From: Staphylococcus equorum
Lineage (GTDB): Bacteria; Bacillota; Bacilli; Staphylococcales; Staphylococcaceae
Assembly: GCF_029531845.1 (NCBI RefSeq)
Contig: NZ_JAMBPV010000001.1
Span: 434,001-498,000 of the forward strand
Direction: 5' to 3'
DNA length: 64,000 nucleotides
Shown: positions 36,196-45,068 of the stretch, one piece after another
Layout: the number at the start of each line of letters is the position of its first letter
Position numbering within the stretch: the stretch's first letter is position 1
The notes under the pieces: generated by a model
Database searches by the model: none
Told to the model about the DNA's origin: nothing
Seen by the model: only the letters and a program-made list of their open reading frames with translations
Translations under genes and position numbers: made by a program

Positions 36196-37815
36196 TTAAT
36201 CCGCCATAGTGAAATCAGAAAGGTATAAGGCAATTCGAATATTTAACGAATACATCGGATCTTCAATATTCACACCAATCAAGTTACTACATTTATTAAT
36301 TCTATATTTAACAGTATTACGGTGAATATATATTTTTTCAGCAGTTTTTGTTATATCACATTGGTTATCCATATAGACTTGTAAAGTTTGTTTCAGTTCT
36401 ACATCCTTTTTGTTTTTAGGATAGCTTAGTGGCCCTAAATTATGTTTAATAAAGGGCTGTAATTTCTCTTTAGGTATTAATTGTAAAAGCTCTTTTATAT
36501 CTTTTGACTGATAGTAAGAAATAAATTCCTGTTTATTTTTTAGTGAACCATTTTCAAATGCTTCATTTGCTTCGAAAAATGAGGAGGATATCTCCGTGAA
36601 CTCTGTAACTTCATTGCCTATACCAAAGGAAATACTTCCTTCAAAATGATTACCGTAGCTATTTTGAATTTGCACAAGATAGTCATAATAATAGTCATGT
36701 CGATTTTGCATTAAAATAGCAAAACGATTCGTACTTGGTATTTTGTAAATACTAATATAATCATCTATCTCAGTAAACATGTGTTGTAGCCAGTGAAATG
36801 TTAGTTGATATCGTTCATTGAGATAATAACTATTTTCTAAACTATCTGGAGTATCAATGTCACAAATAATAATTTGATAATAATCAGATTCAAAAATATT
36901 ATAGCGTTTGAGCAATTCTGCATGTCTTTTAATAGAAAGCGTTTGGTCATTTTGGTTATTAACTAAAGATTCAAAAAAGCGATTAATATCATTTTGCTCT
37001 GCTTCTTCAATTTTTGTATTTTTGTATAATGCGAAACTCAATACACTGACGACTTGTTCAATTGTCAATAAGCTGAAAGGATACGACAATTTATTGACTT
37101 GTGAGACCATTAAATAGTAAGGGAAATACGTATATCCCAAAACTTTAAAGATGACATGATCTTTATTTTCAAAAACTTGTTTATTTTTATCATAAACAGA
37201 TGACTGCTTATAATGATTAAGGAAATAACCAATATGTTCGTTAGTTAACTTTTTATTTTGATCATAATGATGACTTAATGCCTTAGGTGCTTTGAAAGGA
37301 TCGAAAAGTATGATAGGTACGCCTAGTAGCTTGCTCATACGTTGAATCATTGTATTGATACTATAACCTTTGATGAGTAGTTGATTTAGCTCTTGTTGGA
37401 TACGTAAAGCATAGTTTAGTTTTCCAGTTTCTGAATCTGAAATATAAGAAGAAATTTGGTGTGTAATTTCACCTAAATTCCAATTTTCTGGAATTTCTAT
37501 CAATGGAAAACCTAATTTATCTGCAAAGGCGATAACATCTTTGTCGATTTCATATAAAAATCTAGAGACTTTTATACCAAGACCTGCCGTATTTATATCA
37601 TGTAAATCTTTAATCAGTCTTTTTAAATCTACTTGATTCTCTTGAAATAAAACGCCGGTTGTGAGTATAAAAGAGTTTTGAGATGTGAAATGTTTGATGT
37701 CATTATTTTCAGTAATATCTAAATTTGAAACTTCTGATGACAAATCTCCGTTTTTGTTAATCAGTTCTAACCCTTTAAACTGAGGAATGGACAAAATTTC
37801 GTTTAGTGTAGTCAT
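36196..37815 (-). CDS. pucR: PucR-family regulator of purine/allantoin catabolism
   Basis: A 539-residue regulator. The N-terminal PucR domain (TTLNEILSIPQFKGLELINK) is about 120 residues long, with a central GGDEF-like or CdaR segment (QNDQTLSIKRHAELLKRYNIFESDYY, seen as RHAELLKRYNIF). The C-terminal PucR-type helix-turn-helix has CDITKTAEKIYIHRNTVKYRI. In B. subtilis PucR controls purine degradation, with allantoin, allantoate or ureidoglycolate as effectors. It is divergent from the allantoin permease gene, across a 268-bp promoter region. The start is at 37815, since GGAGGA lies 6 nt upstream. Confidence 0.87.
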   Translation of the reverse strand: MTTLNEILSIPQFKGLELINKNGDLSSEVSNLDITENNDIKHFTSQNSFILTTGVLFQENQVDLKRLIKDLHDINTAGLGIKVSRFLYEIDKDVIAFADKLGFPLIEIPENWNLGEITHQISSYISDSETGKLNYALRIQQELNQLLIKGYSINTMIQRMSKLLGVPIILFDPFKAPKALSHHYDQNKKLTNEHIGYFLNHYKQSSVYDKNKQVFENKDHVIFKVLGYTYFPYYLMVSQVNKLSYPFSLLTIEQVVSVLSFALYKNTKIEEAEQNDINRFFESLVNNQNDQTLSIKRHAELLKRYNIFESDYYQIIICDIDTPDSLENSYYLNERYQLTFHWLQHMFTEIDDYISIYKIPSTNRFAILMQNRHDYYYDYLVQIQNSYGNHFEGSISFGIGNEVTEFTEISSSFFEANEAFENGSLKNKQEFISYYQSKDIKELLQLIPKEKLQPFIKHNLGPLSYPKNKKDVELKQTLQVYMDNQCDITKTAEKIYIHRNTVKYRINKCSNLIGVNIEDPMYSLNIRIALYLSDFTMAD

Positions 37816-38000
37816 GTTTGAATCCTCCGTTTCCATCTTCTTATATAATTAGGAATATTATTGTTTCTGTCAATTTATATTCATATATACTTATATAATA
37901 GTATAAATCCTATAAAAAATAATGTTATATAAAAATTATTATACACATGTTTTGTTCAAAATATATAATGTTTCACTTAATATATGTCATTACTAACAAA

Positions 38001-38014
38001 GAAAAACGCTTACA
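38001..38014 (+). promoter_or_regulatory. Candidate catabolite-responsive element upstream of the allantoin permease
   Basis: GAAAAACGCTTACA matches the CcpA consensus except at the first two bases. It lies about 70 bp before the permease start, in the pucR-permease intergenic region. Confidence 0.45.
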
Positions 38015-38083
38015 TAAGTAATAAACTAATTATTAAAGATTAAAAAAGTTATTAGCTTATTAAAGCAAAGGAGATATATATAG

Positions 38084-39574
38084 ATGGGGAGACAGGGGAA
38101 TGAAACAGTTTATGACCAATCTTTCTTTGAAAAGCGTGGTTATAATAAAGACATAATGCCGAAGACATCAACGCAGAGAAATAATTCTGCATTCAACTTT
38201 TTCACTTTATGGATGGGTGCTGTTCATAATATACCTAACTATACAGCAGTTGGTGGGTTTCTATTAATAGGATTATCACCATTGCAAGTAATATTTGCAT
38301 TGATTCTAAGTTCATTTGTTATTGCGATGTTACTAGTTGCTAATGGCTATGCCGGTTCTAAATATGGCATACCTTTTGCAATGCAATTACGAGATACATA
38401 TGGCGATATTGGTGCTAAATTACCTGGTGTGTTACGTGGTGTTGTTGCTGGAATCGCATGGTTTGGTTTACAAACATTTGCAGGTTCTCAAGCATTATTA
38501 ATTTTATTAAATAAAATTTTTCCAGGATTTGAAAATATTGGGGGTGGGATAACAATCTTAGGTATTTCAGTACCTGGCCTTATCGCCTTTTTGATTTTCT
38601 GGGCAATTAGTTTTGCAATTGGTTTTGGTGGAGGAGATATATTAAATAAATTCACTGCTATATTGAATCCTCTGATTTATATTGTATTTGGTGGTATGGC
38701 CATATGGGGTCTTACTGTCGCTGGTGGTTTCAGTAATATTATGAATTATGAGATATCAACGAAAACAGATGGCATTATTTATCCAGCGATATTATCATTT
38801 GTTTTGATTTTCAACTCTTTATTAGGTGTTTGGGCAGGCCCAGGGTCAAGTGTTTCAGACTTCACACAAAATGCAAAATCTACTAAAACTCAAATTATTG
38901 GTCAAATTTCAGGTATTGTTGTTGCACATGTCTTATTCGCGATTGCGAGTGTGTTTATCATTATCGGTGGTTCAATTTACCTAGGACATCAAGAGTGGAA
39001 TATTTTAACTATTATTAATGAATGGAGTAACTTCTGGGCAATATTGATCTCGACAGGTGTACTATTAATGACAACCATTTCTACTAATGCAACGAGTAAC
39101 ATTATACCTGCTGCATATCAATTGAGTGCATTACTACCTAAGTGGATTAACTACAAACGAGGTGTAGTAATTGCTTCAGTACTAAGTGTTGTCATTATGC
39201 CATGGAAAATGATGGAAAGCGAAGACAGTATCTTTTTATTCTTAAATGCAATTGGTGCGATACTTGGTCCTGTTGCTGGTGTAATGATTGTGCATTTCTA
39301 CCTAGTAACCAGATGTCATATAGATATTGATAAATTATATTTTGATTTGCATGACAAAAACGTAAAAATACAAAGAATTAACGTTTCTGCCTATATCGCA
39401 ACAATATTAGGTGTTGTGATATCACTACTAGGTTTCTTGCCAGCGTTTACAGTGATTTCTGATTTTTCATGGTTTATAGGATTCTTTATATCCAGTTTAG
39501 TTTATATAGTTTTGCATTATTCAGTTAAATTATTTTCAAAAAAACAAGAAGGAGTGAATTATAATGAAATATGA
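38084..39574 (+). CDS. pucI: Allantoin permease, NCS1 family
   Basis: A 496-residue transporter with 12 membrane segments. FNFFTLWMGAVHNIPNYTAVGGF and the GYAGSKYGIPFAMQLRDTYG region are NCS1 hallmarks (substrate-binding helices 1 and 3), with WFGLQTFAGSQALLILLNKI continuing. GPGSSVSDFTQNAK in the middle and NATSNIIPAAYQLSALLP later are also conserved. Position between pucR and allB points to allantoin as substrate (PucI/AllP). The stop overlaps the allB start by 11 bp. The start at 38084 follows AAAGGAGA. Confidence 0.88.
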   Translation: MGRQGNETVYDQSFFEKRGYNKDIMPKTSTQRNNSAFNFFTLWMGAVHNIPNYTAVGGFLLIGLSPLQVIFALILSSFVIAMLLVANGYAGSKYGIPFAMQLRDTYGDIGAKLPGVLRGVVAGIAWFGLQTFAGSQALLILLNKIFPGFENIGGGITILGISVPGLIAFLIFWAISFAIGFGGGDILNKFTAILNPLIYIVFGGMAIWGLTVAGGFSNIMNYEISTKTDGIIYPAILSFVLIFNSLLGVWAGPGSSVSDFTQNAKSTKTQIIGQISGIVVAHVLFAIASVFIIIGGSIYLGHQEWNILTIINEWSNFWAILISTGVLLMTTISTNATSNIIPAAYQLSALLPKWINYKRGVVIASVLSVVIMPWKMMESEDSIFLFLNAIGAILGPVAGVMIVHFYLVTRCHIDIDKLYFDLHDKNVKIQRINVSAYIATILGVVISLLGFLPAFTVISDFSWFIGFFISSLVYIVLHYSVKLFSKKQEGVNYNEI

Positions 39575-40925
39575 TTTAATTTTAAAAAATGGATTAGTTA
39601 TTTTAGAAGATAGTCAAGAGAATGTAGAAATCGGTGTCAAAGATGGCAAAATTGCTGCGATTGGACAAGATTTAGGTGAAGCGGAAACAGTGGTTGACGC
39701 TCAAAACCAAATCGTTTCACCAGGTATGGTAGATGCGCATGTTCATATCACTGAACCAGGTGGCGGTTATCGTGATGGTTGGGAAGGTTATGTAACAGGA
39801 ACAAGTGCAGCAGCTAAAGGTGGCGTAACTTCATTTATTGAAATGCCTTTAAATCAAGTACCTGCTACAACAGATAAAGCATCTATTCAAGCAAAATTTG
39901 ATGCTGGTAAAGATGAACTTTCAGTAGATGTTGCGAGTTATGGTGGTTTAGTACCATATAACTTAAACGGAGGTATACAAGAATTAGATGAAGCAGGCGT
40001 TGTGGCTTATAAAGCATTTTTAGCAACATGTGGAGATCGCTCAATCGAAGGCGATTTTGAAAACGTGGATGACTATTCATTATACGAAGGTATGAAGCAA
40101 ATTGCTAAAACAGGTAAAATACTTTCAATTCACTCTGAAAATGCGACGATTACAGATCGTTTAGGTGAAATTGCTAAAGCAAATGGTGAAACAACTTTAA
40201 GTGCATATGTCGATAGTCGACCAGTTTTTACTGAAGTTGAGCCAATTCGTAAAATCATTTTATTCGCTAAAGAAACTGGTTGTCGTGTACATATTGTGCA
40301 TGTTGCTTGTGAAGAAGGCGTAGATGAAATTATTAAAGCGCAACAAGAAGGTGTAGATATTACGTGTGAAACTTGTACACATTACTTATATTTCTGTAAA
40401 GAAGAACTAGATGATATAGGGCCAGTTGTAAAATGTTCACCCCCAATCCGAGAACAGTCTCGTTTAGAAGGTATGTGGCGTCGTGTGTTAAATGGTGATA
40501 TTAGTTTTGTTACTTCAGACCATTCGCCATGTACACCAGACTTAAAAGATACAGATAATGCGTTTGAAGCTTGGGGAGGTATCGCAGGTTTACAAAATAA
40601 TGTTGATATACTATTTGACGAAGGAGTCCAAAAACGTCATTTGTCACTACAAAAATTTGCTGATATTATAGCTACAGCACCTGCAAAACGTTTCGGTTTA
40701 GACTCAAAAGGTAGCATCGCAGTCGGTAAAGATGCAGACTTTGTACTCATTAAACCGAATGCACCATACACATTAGCAGCTGAAGATTTAGCATACCGTA
40801 ATAAAATGAGTCCTTACATTGGGCGTGAAATTGGTGTGCAAGTAATACAAACCATTTTAAGAGGACAAGAAATTTATAACCAACGAACTGGTATTTCTGA
40901 AAAACGTGTTGGACAATTTATTTAA
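39564..40925 (+). CDS. allB: Allantoinase
   Basis: A 453-residue amidohydrolase that opens allantoin to allantoate. Metal-binding motifs are DAHVHITEPG near residue 60, the lysine of VVAYKAFLATCGD (to be carbamylated), SIHSEN, HIVHV and SDHSPC. The ending GREIGVQVIQTILRGQEIYN is typical. AAGGAG precedes the ATG. It is translationally coupled to the permease, so transport and first step share control by PucR and possibly CcpA. Confidence 0.94.
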   Translation: MKYDLILKNGLVILEDSQENVEIGVKDGKIAAIGQDLGEAETVVDAQNQIVSPGMVDAHVHITEPGGGYRDGWEGYVTGTSAAAKGGVTSFIEMPLNQVPATTDKASIQAKFDAGKDELSVDVASYGGLVPYNLNGGIQELDEAGVVAYKAFLATCGDRSIEGDFENVDDYSLYEGMKQIAKTGKILSIHSENATITDRLGEIAKANGETTLSAYVDSRPVFTEVEPIRKIILFAKETGCRVHIVHVACEEGVDEIIKAQQEGVDITCETCTHYLYFCKEELDDIGPVVKCSPPIREQSRLEGMWRRVLNGDISFVTSDHSPCTPDLKDTDNAFEAWGGIAGLQNNVDILFDEGVQKRHLSLQKFADIIATAPAKRFGLDSKGSIAVGKDADFVLIKPNAPYTLAAEDLAYRNKMSPYIGREIGVQVIQTILRGQEIYNQRTGISEKRVGQFI

Positions 40926-41044
40926 GATTGATTTTTTAAAAATATGGCAACTACTGCTTTATATAAATCATTTTTGAGCATTAAATATATTAAAGTTTAA
41001 CAACATAAAACGTCTTAAAATTATTTTAGGGTGTTTAAATAAAA

Positions 41045-41087
41045 AATAAGTCTAGGACAATTATGCTCCTAGACTTATTTTTTTATA
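41045..41087 (+). terminator. Terminator of the permease-allB operon
   Basis: AAATAAGTCTAGGA pairs with TCCTAGACTTATTTTTTT about 120 bp past the allB stop. Confidence 0.85.
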
Positions 41088-41191
41088 ATCATTGATAAAA
41101 TACTCCTTACAAAAGTTTATGTTTCTCAGTGCCCTCTTCAATAAGGAATAACTCCTTGACTTTAAAAGATTAATTTATGATTGAAACGAAA

Positions 41192-41440
41192 TTAGTACCT
41201 AACTATTTCTATACTAGTTTCAATTATAAATAAGACAAGCAATGTAAGCGTAAATGCGCCTATAAATGCTGTGATTAAGAAATACATACCTGATGGTATT
41301 AATAAAGATGTGCCTATAAATGCACCTAAAACACCTGAAATCAGACTGACAATGACAGTGGGAATTGAGTTGCTCGTTAACCAAAGCGATAAACTGATGC
41401 CTACAATAGCACCTACGATTAGTGTGAGAATGATACTCAT
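41192..41440 (-). CDS. Small hydrophobic membrane protein (82 residues), unknown function
   Basis: Three tightly spaced hydrophobic stretches cover almost the whole protein: ILTLIVGAIVGISLSLWL, a Gly-rich VIVSLISGVLGAFIGTSLL, and FLITAFIGAFTLTLLVLFII. The Gly-rich middle recalls the GlsB/YeaQ transglycosylase-associated fold, but the match is loose. The ATG at 41440 has GGAGGG 6 nt upstream; the preceding TTG codon is not preferred. It is divergent from the ECF sigma factor gene. Confidence 0.6.
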   Translation of the reverse strand: MSIILTLIVGAIVGISLSLWLTSNSIPTVIVSLISGVLGAFIGTSLLIPSGMYFLITAFIGAFTLTLLVLFIIETSIEIVRY

Positions 41441-41675
41441 CAAAATCCCTCCAGTAGGTTATGATTTCCGTTAAGTGTAACACTTATTTATAGACAATCT
41501 AGTACAAAGACTTGTAATTTTACTACATTTGTTAGTTGGATAAAACAATTGTACAACCGCTTTTGTAATGAAATGCTTGAGGCATTAGTGGTAGTGTGAT
41601 TAGTAGGTTAAAAATACAAGGGGAAAAGGAAATGGCTCTAATTATTTAGCGATATTATAAAAATTTTCTTGAAAG

Positions 41676-41702
41676 TTAAACTTTTAACATATAACTTGCG
41701 TA
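41676..41702 (+). promoter_or_regulatory. Candidate ECF-type autoregulated promoter
   Basis: TTAAAC, a 17-nt spacer and CGTA lie about 80 bp before the ECF sigma gene. ECF factors of the SigW type favour TGAAAC-N16-17-CGTA. No other feature is seen in the 41441-41781 gap. Confidence 0.5.
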
Positions 41703-41781
41703 TATTTATTGAATACACATGTAAATATACATATAGGATAGGTATTTCTAGATACTGAATTTAAACTAAGGAGGGGACGGC

Positions 41782-42351
41782 ATGAAAGACGAAAATGATC
41801 TGTATAGATCAATAATCGATAAAAAGGACAGTGAGAGCTTAGAAATCCTATATGATCGATATGAGTCATTGTTATTTAATTTGGCTTACAAAATTACAAA
41901 AGATGTTCAATCTAGTGAAGAAGTTTTGCAAGATGTTTTCATGAAAATTTGGAATCAAAAAGCAATTTTTAAACCAAATAAAGGGAAAATGTCGACTTGG
42001 CTTATTACGTTATGCCGTAATAAATCTATTGATATGCTAAGAAAAAATAAGCATCTTGAAAATGAGTTTGATGAGGATTTCCAAGGAATACAAAACAATC
42101 ATCTACCAGAATATGACTTATTGGATAAGGAAGTGTCTGAAGAAATTAAAAAAATGATTTCACTTTTAAATAAAGACCAACAAAAGATTATTTATTTGTT
42201 TTATTATAAAGGTTTGAGTCAGCAAGAAATTGCTGATAAATTACAAACCCCATTAGGAACTGTTAAGAGCAGAATGAGACTGTCAATTAAGCATTTGAAT
42301 GATTATTCTAAAAAACATTTGAGAAGGGAGCGTGGAGAAAATGAAAGATAA
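41782..42351 (+). CDS. ECF RNA polymerase sigma factor
   Basis: A 189-residue group IV sigma factor. Region 2 has YESLLFNLAYKITKDVQSSEEVLQDVFMKIW (in parts: LAYKITKD and EEVLQDVFMKIW), and region 4 has LSQQEIADKLQTPLGTVKSR. The linker is short with no region 3. The end overlaps the start of the membrane anti-sigma gene. The two should form a stress-sensing pair that releases sigma on an envelope signal. The trigger is unknown; S. aureus SigS is a different type. Confidence 0.9.
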   Translation: MKDENDLYRSIIDKKDSESLEILYDRYESLLFNLAYKITKDVQSSEEVLQDVFMKIWNQKAIFKPNKGKMSTWLITLCRNKSIDMLRKNKHLENEFDEDFQGIQNNHLPEYDLLDKEVSEEIKKMISLLNKDQQKIIYLFYYKGLSQQEIADKLQTPLGTVKSRMRLSIKHLNDYSKKHLRRERGENER

Positions 42352-43144
42352 TAAAGTTGATAAGCTATACGATTATTTCAATGACAATCTGAGCGAAAGT
42401 GAAAAAGAGCAAGTCGAAAAAGAATTAGATTTGTCACCTGAAAGTCATGAGACTTTAGACGACCTAAACGTTCTTCACGATTCACTTCCTTACAGCAATA
42501 AAGAAATTGAACCACCAACAGGTATGAAGAAAAGAATTTTAACGTCGGTGCTAGATGAAGAAAACAATTTAAACGAAGAAGTAGAAAAAGAACAGCAAGC
42601 AGATGAAGTTGATACGAAAAGTGAAAATCAACAAACAGCGCATATTTCAAAATACAAGAAGAAAAAATCTAAAAGTGTTATTGCCAAACGGGTATCGATA
42701 GGCGTTATAGTAGCACTATTGTTCTTATCTATTATAGGTAATGGCGTGCAATATTTTGGATATAAGGAATCTCAAAATCAATCATCTTCAATGATTAATA
42801 CGAATGATGCGCAAGCAATAAATTTAAATTCTATGACCGGAGATGAAGTGCAAGGACAAGCCTATCTGTCTGACCCAAATAGTACAAAAGATAGAAAATT
42901 AATGGTTGAAGCCAATGATATTACAGCAACAAAAGGTAATGAAGTTTATCAAGTGTGGATATTAAAAGGCGAGCAAGCACACCCTGCAGGCACGTTTGCG
43001 AGTGCGAATGATAAGGGTATGGTTGTTTTTGACTTGAGTAATGTAGATGTTGATAAAGAAGATAAAATAGCAATCACATTAGAACCGTCACCTAACAATA
43101 CGCAACCTAAAGGACAAATGATTATGTCTAGTAACGAAATTTAA
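42341..43144 (+). CDS. RskA-like anti-sigma factor, membrane-anchored
   Basis: A 267-residue protein. The N-terminal helical domain (KVDKLYDYFNDNLSESEKEQVEKEL) would bind the sigma factor; it lacks a HxxxCxxC zinc motif. A transmembrane helix is near residue 115-135 (GVIVALLFLSIIGNGVQYF). The extracellular C-terminal domain (GNEVYQVWILKGEQAHPAGTF, EPSPNNTQPKG) is the RskA fold. The ATG at 42341 is preferred because GGGAG is spaced ten nt; the GTG three codons earlier is on top of it. Gene overlaps the sigma gene by 11 bp. Confidence 0.85.
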   Translation: MKDNKVDKLYDYFNDNLSESEKEQVEKELDLSPESHETLDDLNVLHDSLPYSNKEIEPPTGMKKRILTSVLDEENNLNEEVEKEQQADEVDTKSENQQTAHISKYKKKKSKSVIAKRVSIGVIVALLFLSIIGNGVQYFGYKESQNQSSSMINTNDAQAINLNSMTGDEVQGQAYLSDPNSTKDRKLMVEANDITATKGNEVYQVWILKGEQAHPAGTFASANDKGMVVFDLSNVDVDKEDKIAITLEPSPNNTQPKGQMIMSSNEI

Positions 43145-43174
43145 CTTGGTTTTGATTTAGAAAAAAACTATTTT

Positions 43175-43206
43175 GAAAGGATCACAGATTAATGTGATCC
43201 TTTTCT
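43175..43206 (+). terminator. Terminator after the anti-sigma gene
   Basis: AAAGGATCACA-GATTAA-TGTGATCCTTTT, 30 bp past the stop. Confidence 0.82.
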
Positions 43207-43292
43207 TTGGTTTATACGTATACTTTATAATTACTTTTTTAATATGCATATTTAAGTATTATAAAATAAACGATAAATGTTGGGTGAATATA

Positions 43293-44768
43293 ATGAAAAT
43301 AACTGTTGAAGATATACTATTAACAATTGCAGAAAATATAGTTAAGAGTTCATTAAGCGTAAAAGTGAAGACAGATAAGATCTGTGAAAAAATTACGTCA
43401 ATGTATCAAGATATTCAGCAAGACACCATATTTATGTTGAAGCGTTCGGACAATACAACTTATTATGCACAACGTGCGAATGAAATGAAACCAGTGATTA
43501 TGGTTACCGATGCGTCTCCGTCTACTTTTAAAGATTTCGAATTTAATATGCCCGTAATTTATATCAATGATTTTCCTAATGTGGCTAATCAATTAGTGAA
43601 GTTATACTATGGAAGCGCCATTAACGCATTAAAATTTATTGCAGTTACGGGTACAAACGGTAAAACAACAACATGTCATATGATTGGTAATTTATTAACA
43701 CAGTTAGGTAAAAAAGTAGCTATCATTGGTACGATGGGCGTGTTTGATAGTCATTATAACAAAATGAAATTTAACCATACGACGCAAACGACGCCGATGT
43801 ATTTTGAAATGGGTGAAATCATAGATTATTTTTATCATGAAAATTATGATTATATAGTTTATGAAGCAACTTCTATCGCCTTAGAACAAAGACGCATTGA
43901 CTTCATTCAAAATGAGTTAGCAGTATTTACTAACTTTAGTCCGGAACATCTTGAATATCATGGCACAATGGAAAATTATTTAAATGCTAAGTTAAAGTTG
44001 GATGATCTAAGTAAATTGAATTTAGTGAATTGGGATACGACTCAATATAGATCTATAGCAAAAGATGATTTATATTTTTCAAATCAAGAAGAAACATATT
44101 ACCAATATCATGCGGAAAATAGTCATATTGATATCGTCATCGATGGAGCGAAGTATTGTGTTCATCCTACTTTTCAGGGCGGGCATAACTACATTAATCT
44201 AGCGACGAGTATGTTTGCATTGCATAAAATGGGTTTCGATATCGAAGCTATTATTCAAGCAGCTCATGTGATTGATTCACCTTTACATCGTTTTCAAATT
44301 ATTGACATAGGTGCATATACGATTATTTTAGATTTTGCACATACAGCTTTAGCAGTTAGAGAATCAGTAAACAATGCTTTAAACTATACGGACAGTATTG
44401 GAAAAAAATTAAATACGATGATTACTGGTATAGGCTTAAGAGGTTTTGATAAAATTGCTTTGACTGTCGATGATCTTCCTGATGGTGTTCATAAGTTGAT
44501 GCTGGCTGCAGAGCAAGTAGGATATGTAGATCCTAAACTTATCATCAAATTTATGAATCAGCATTTACCTGATAGTTATAAAAAGAGTGTGGTTTTAAAT
44601 GGATGCTCGAGAAAGGAAGGTATACGAGAGCTATTATATGCTACAGATAGCAATAATGAGGTCATCCTGCTTACTGGTATTAATGAACCGCAAAACTTTA
44701 AAGGCAGTAAGTATGACCATGATGATCAATCATATATAGAAGAAATACTACAAATGGATATAATTTAA
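43293..44768 (+). CDS. MurE-like Mur ligase family protein, non-canonical
   Basis: A 491-residue ATP-dependent ligase of the MurE/MurF type. The ATP site is VTGTNGKTTTCHMIG; TTQTTP, the EATSIALEQRR block, and FTNFSPEHLEYHGTMENYLNAK (catalytic Lys near the end) fit MurE. The C-terminal part has SPLHRF and IILDFAHTALAVRES. It lacks the DNPR/DNPAN motif that recognises the amino acid in true MurE, so it is probably not the peptidoglycan lysine ligase. The start is assigned to ATG 43293, with a weak GGGTG site. It sits alone between the ECF operon and an inserted repeat. The amide it forms is unknown. Confidence 0.75.
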   Translation: MKITVEDILLTIAENIVKSSLSVKVKTDKICEKITSMYQDIQQDTIFMLKRSDNTTYYAQRANEMKPVIMVTDASPSTFKDFEFNMPVIYINDFPNVANQLVKLYYGSAINALKFIAVTGTNGKTTTCHMIGNLLTQLGKKVAIIGTMGVFDSHYNKMKFNHTTQTTPMYFEMGEIIDYFYHENYDYIVYEATSIALEQRRIDFIQNELAVFTNFSPEHLEYHGTMENYLNAKLKLDDLSKLNLVNWDTTQYRSIAKDDLYFSNQEETYYQYHAENSHIDIVIDGAKYCVHPTFQGGHNYINLATSMFALHKMGFDIEAIIQAAHVIDSPLHRFQIIDIGAYTIILDFAHTALAVRESVNNALNYTDSIGKKLNTMITGIGLRGFDKIALTVDDLPDGVHKLMLAAEQVGYVDPKLIIKFMNQHLPDSYKKSVVLNGCSRKEGIRELLYATDSNNEVILLTGINEPQNFKGSKYDHDDQSYIEEILQMDII

Positions 44769-44852
44769 CTTAATTGGCAGTGGCTGAATGAATTGAAAAT
44801 GCGCTTATACCAAGCCTTTAAAGAACTACTACTTCATTTATGAAGACAAGTA

Positions 44853-44992
44853 ATTTTTATAAAAGATCTTCAGCGCTTGTGTTCCATTTTATAGTCAGCT
44901 TTGCCGGGGTGGAGCTCATACGACGAAATCTTATTAGAAAAATTAGATTTCTATCTTGCTCCCTAACAATCATTTATCATATAAAGCATAAA
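44853..44992. repeat. Intergenic repeat related to the staphylococcal CCGGCAAAGCTGAC-type element
   Basis: On the minus strand the stretch reads GGGAGCAAGATAGAAATC, then GATTTCGTCGTATGAGCTCC, then CCCCGGCAAAGCTGACTATA. This resembles a widespread staphylococcal intergenic repeat in which GGGAGTGGGACAGAAATC and CCCACTCCCGGCAAAGC occur in the same order, slightly decayed. The assignment is from memory and a genome search would settle it. Confidence 0.45.
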
Positions 44993-44996
44993 AATG

Positions 44997-45059
44997 TGCC
45001 AACAAAGTCACTGACTTTGTTGGCACATTAAAAGGACCTATAATCAGGTCCTTTTTTGT
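44997..45059. terminator. Two adjacent hairpins between the Mur ligase and IsaB-like genes
   Basis: GTGCCAACAAAGTC-ACT-GACTTTGTTGGCAC is followed by AAAAGGACCTATAATCAGGTCCTTTTTT. Both are strong. The second serves the leftward IsaB-like gene and the first the rightward Mur ligase gene. This, with the repeat, fills the 44769-45068 gap. Confidence 0.85.
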
Positions 45060-45068
45060 TACTATTTA

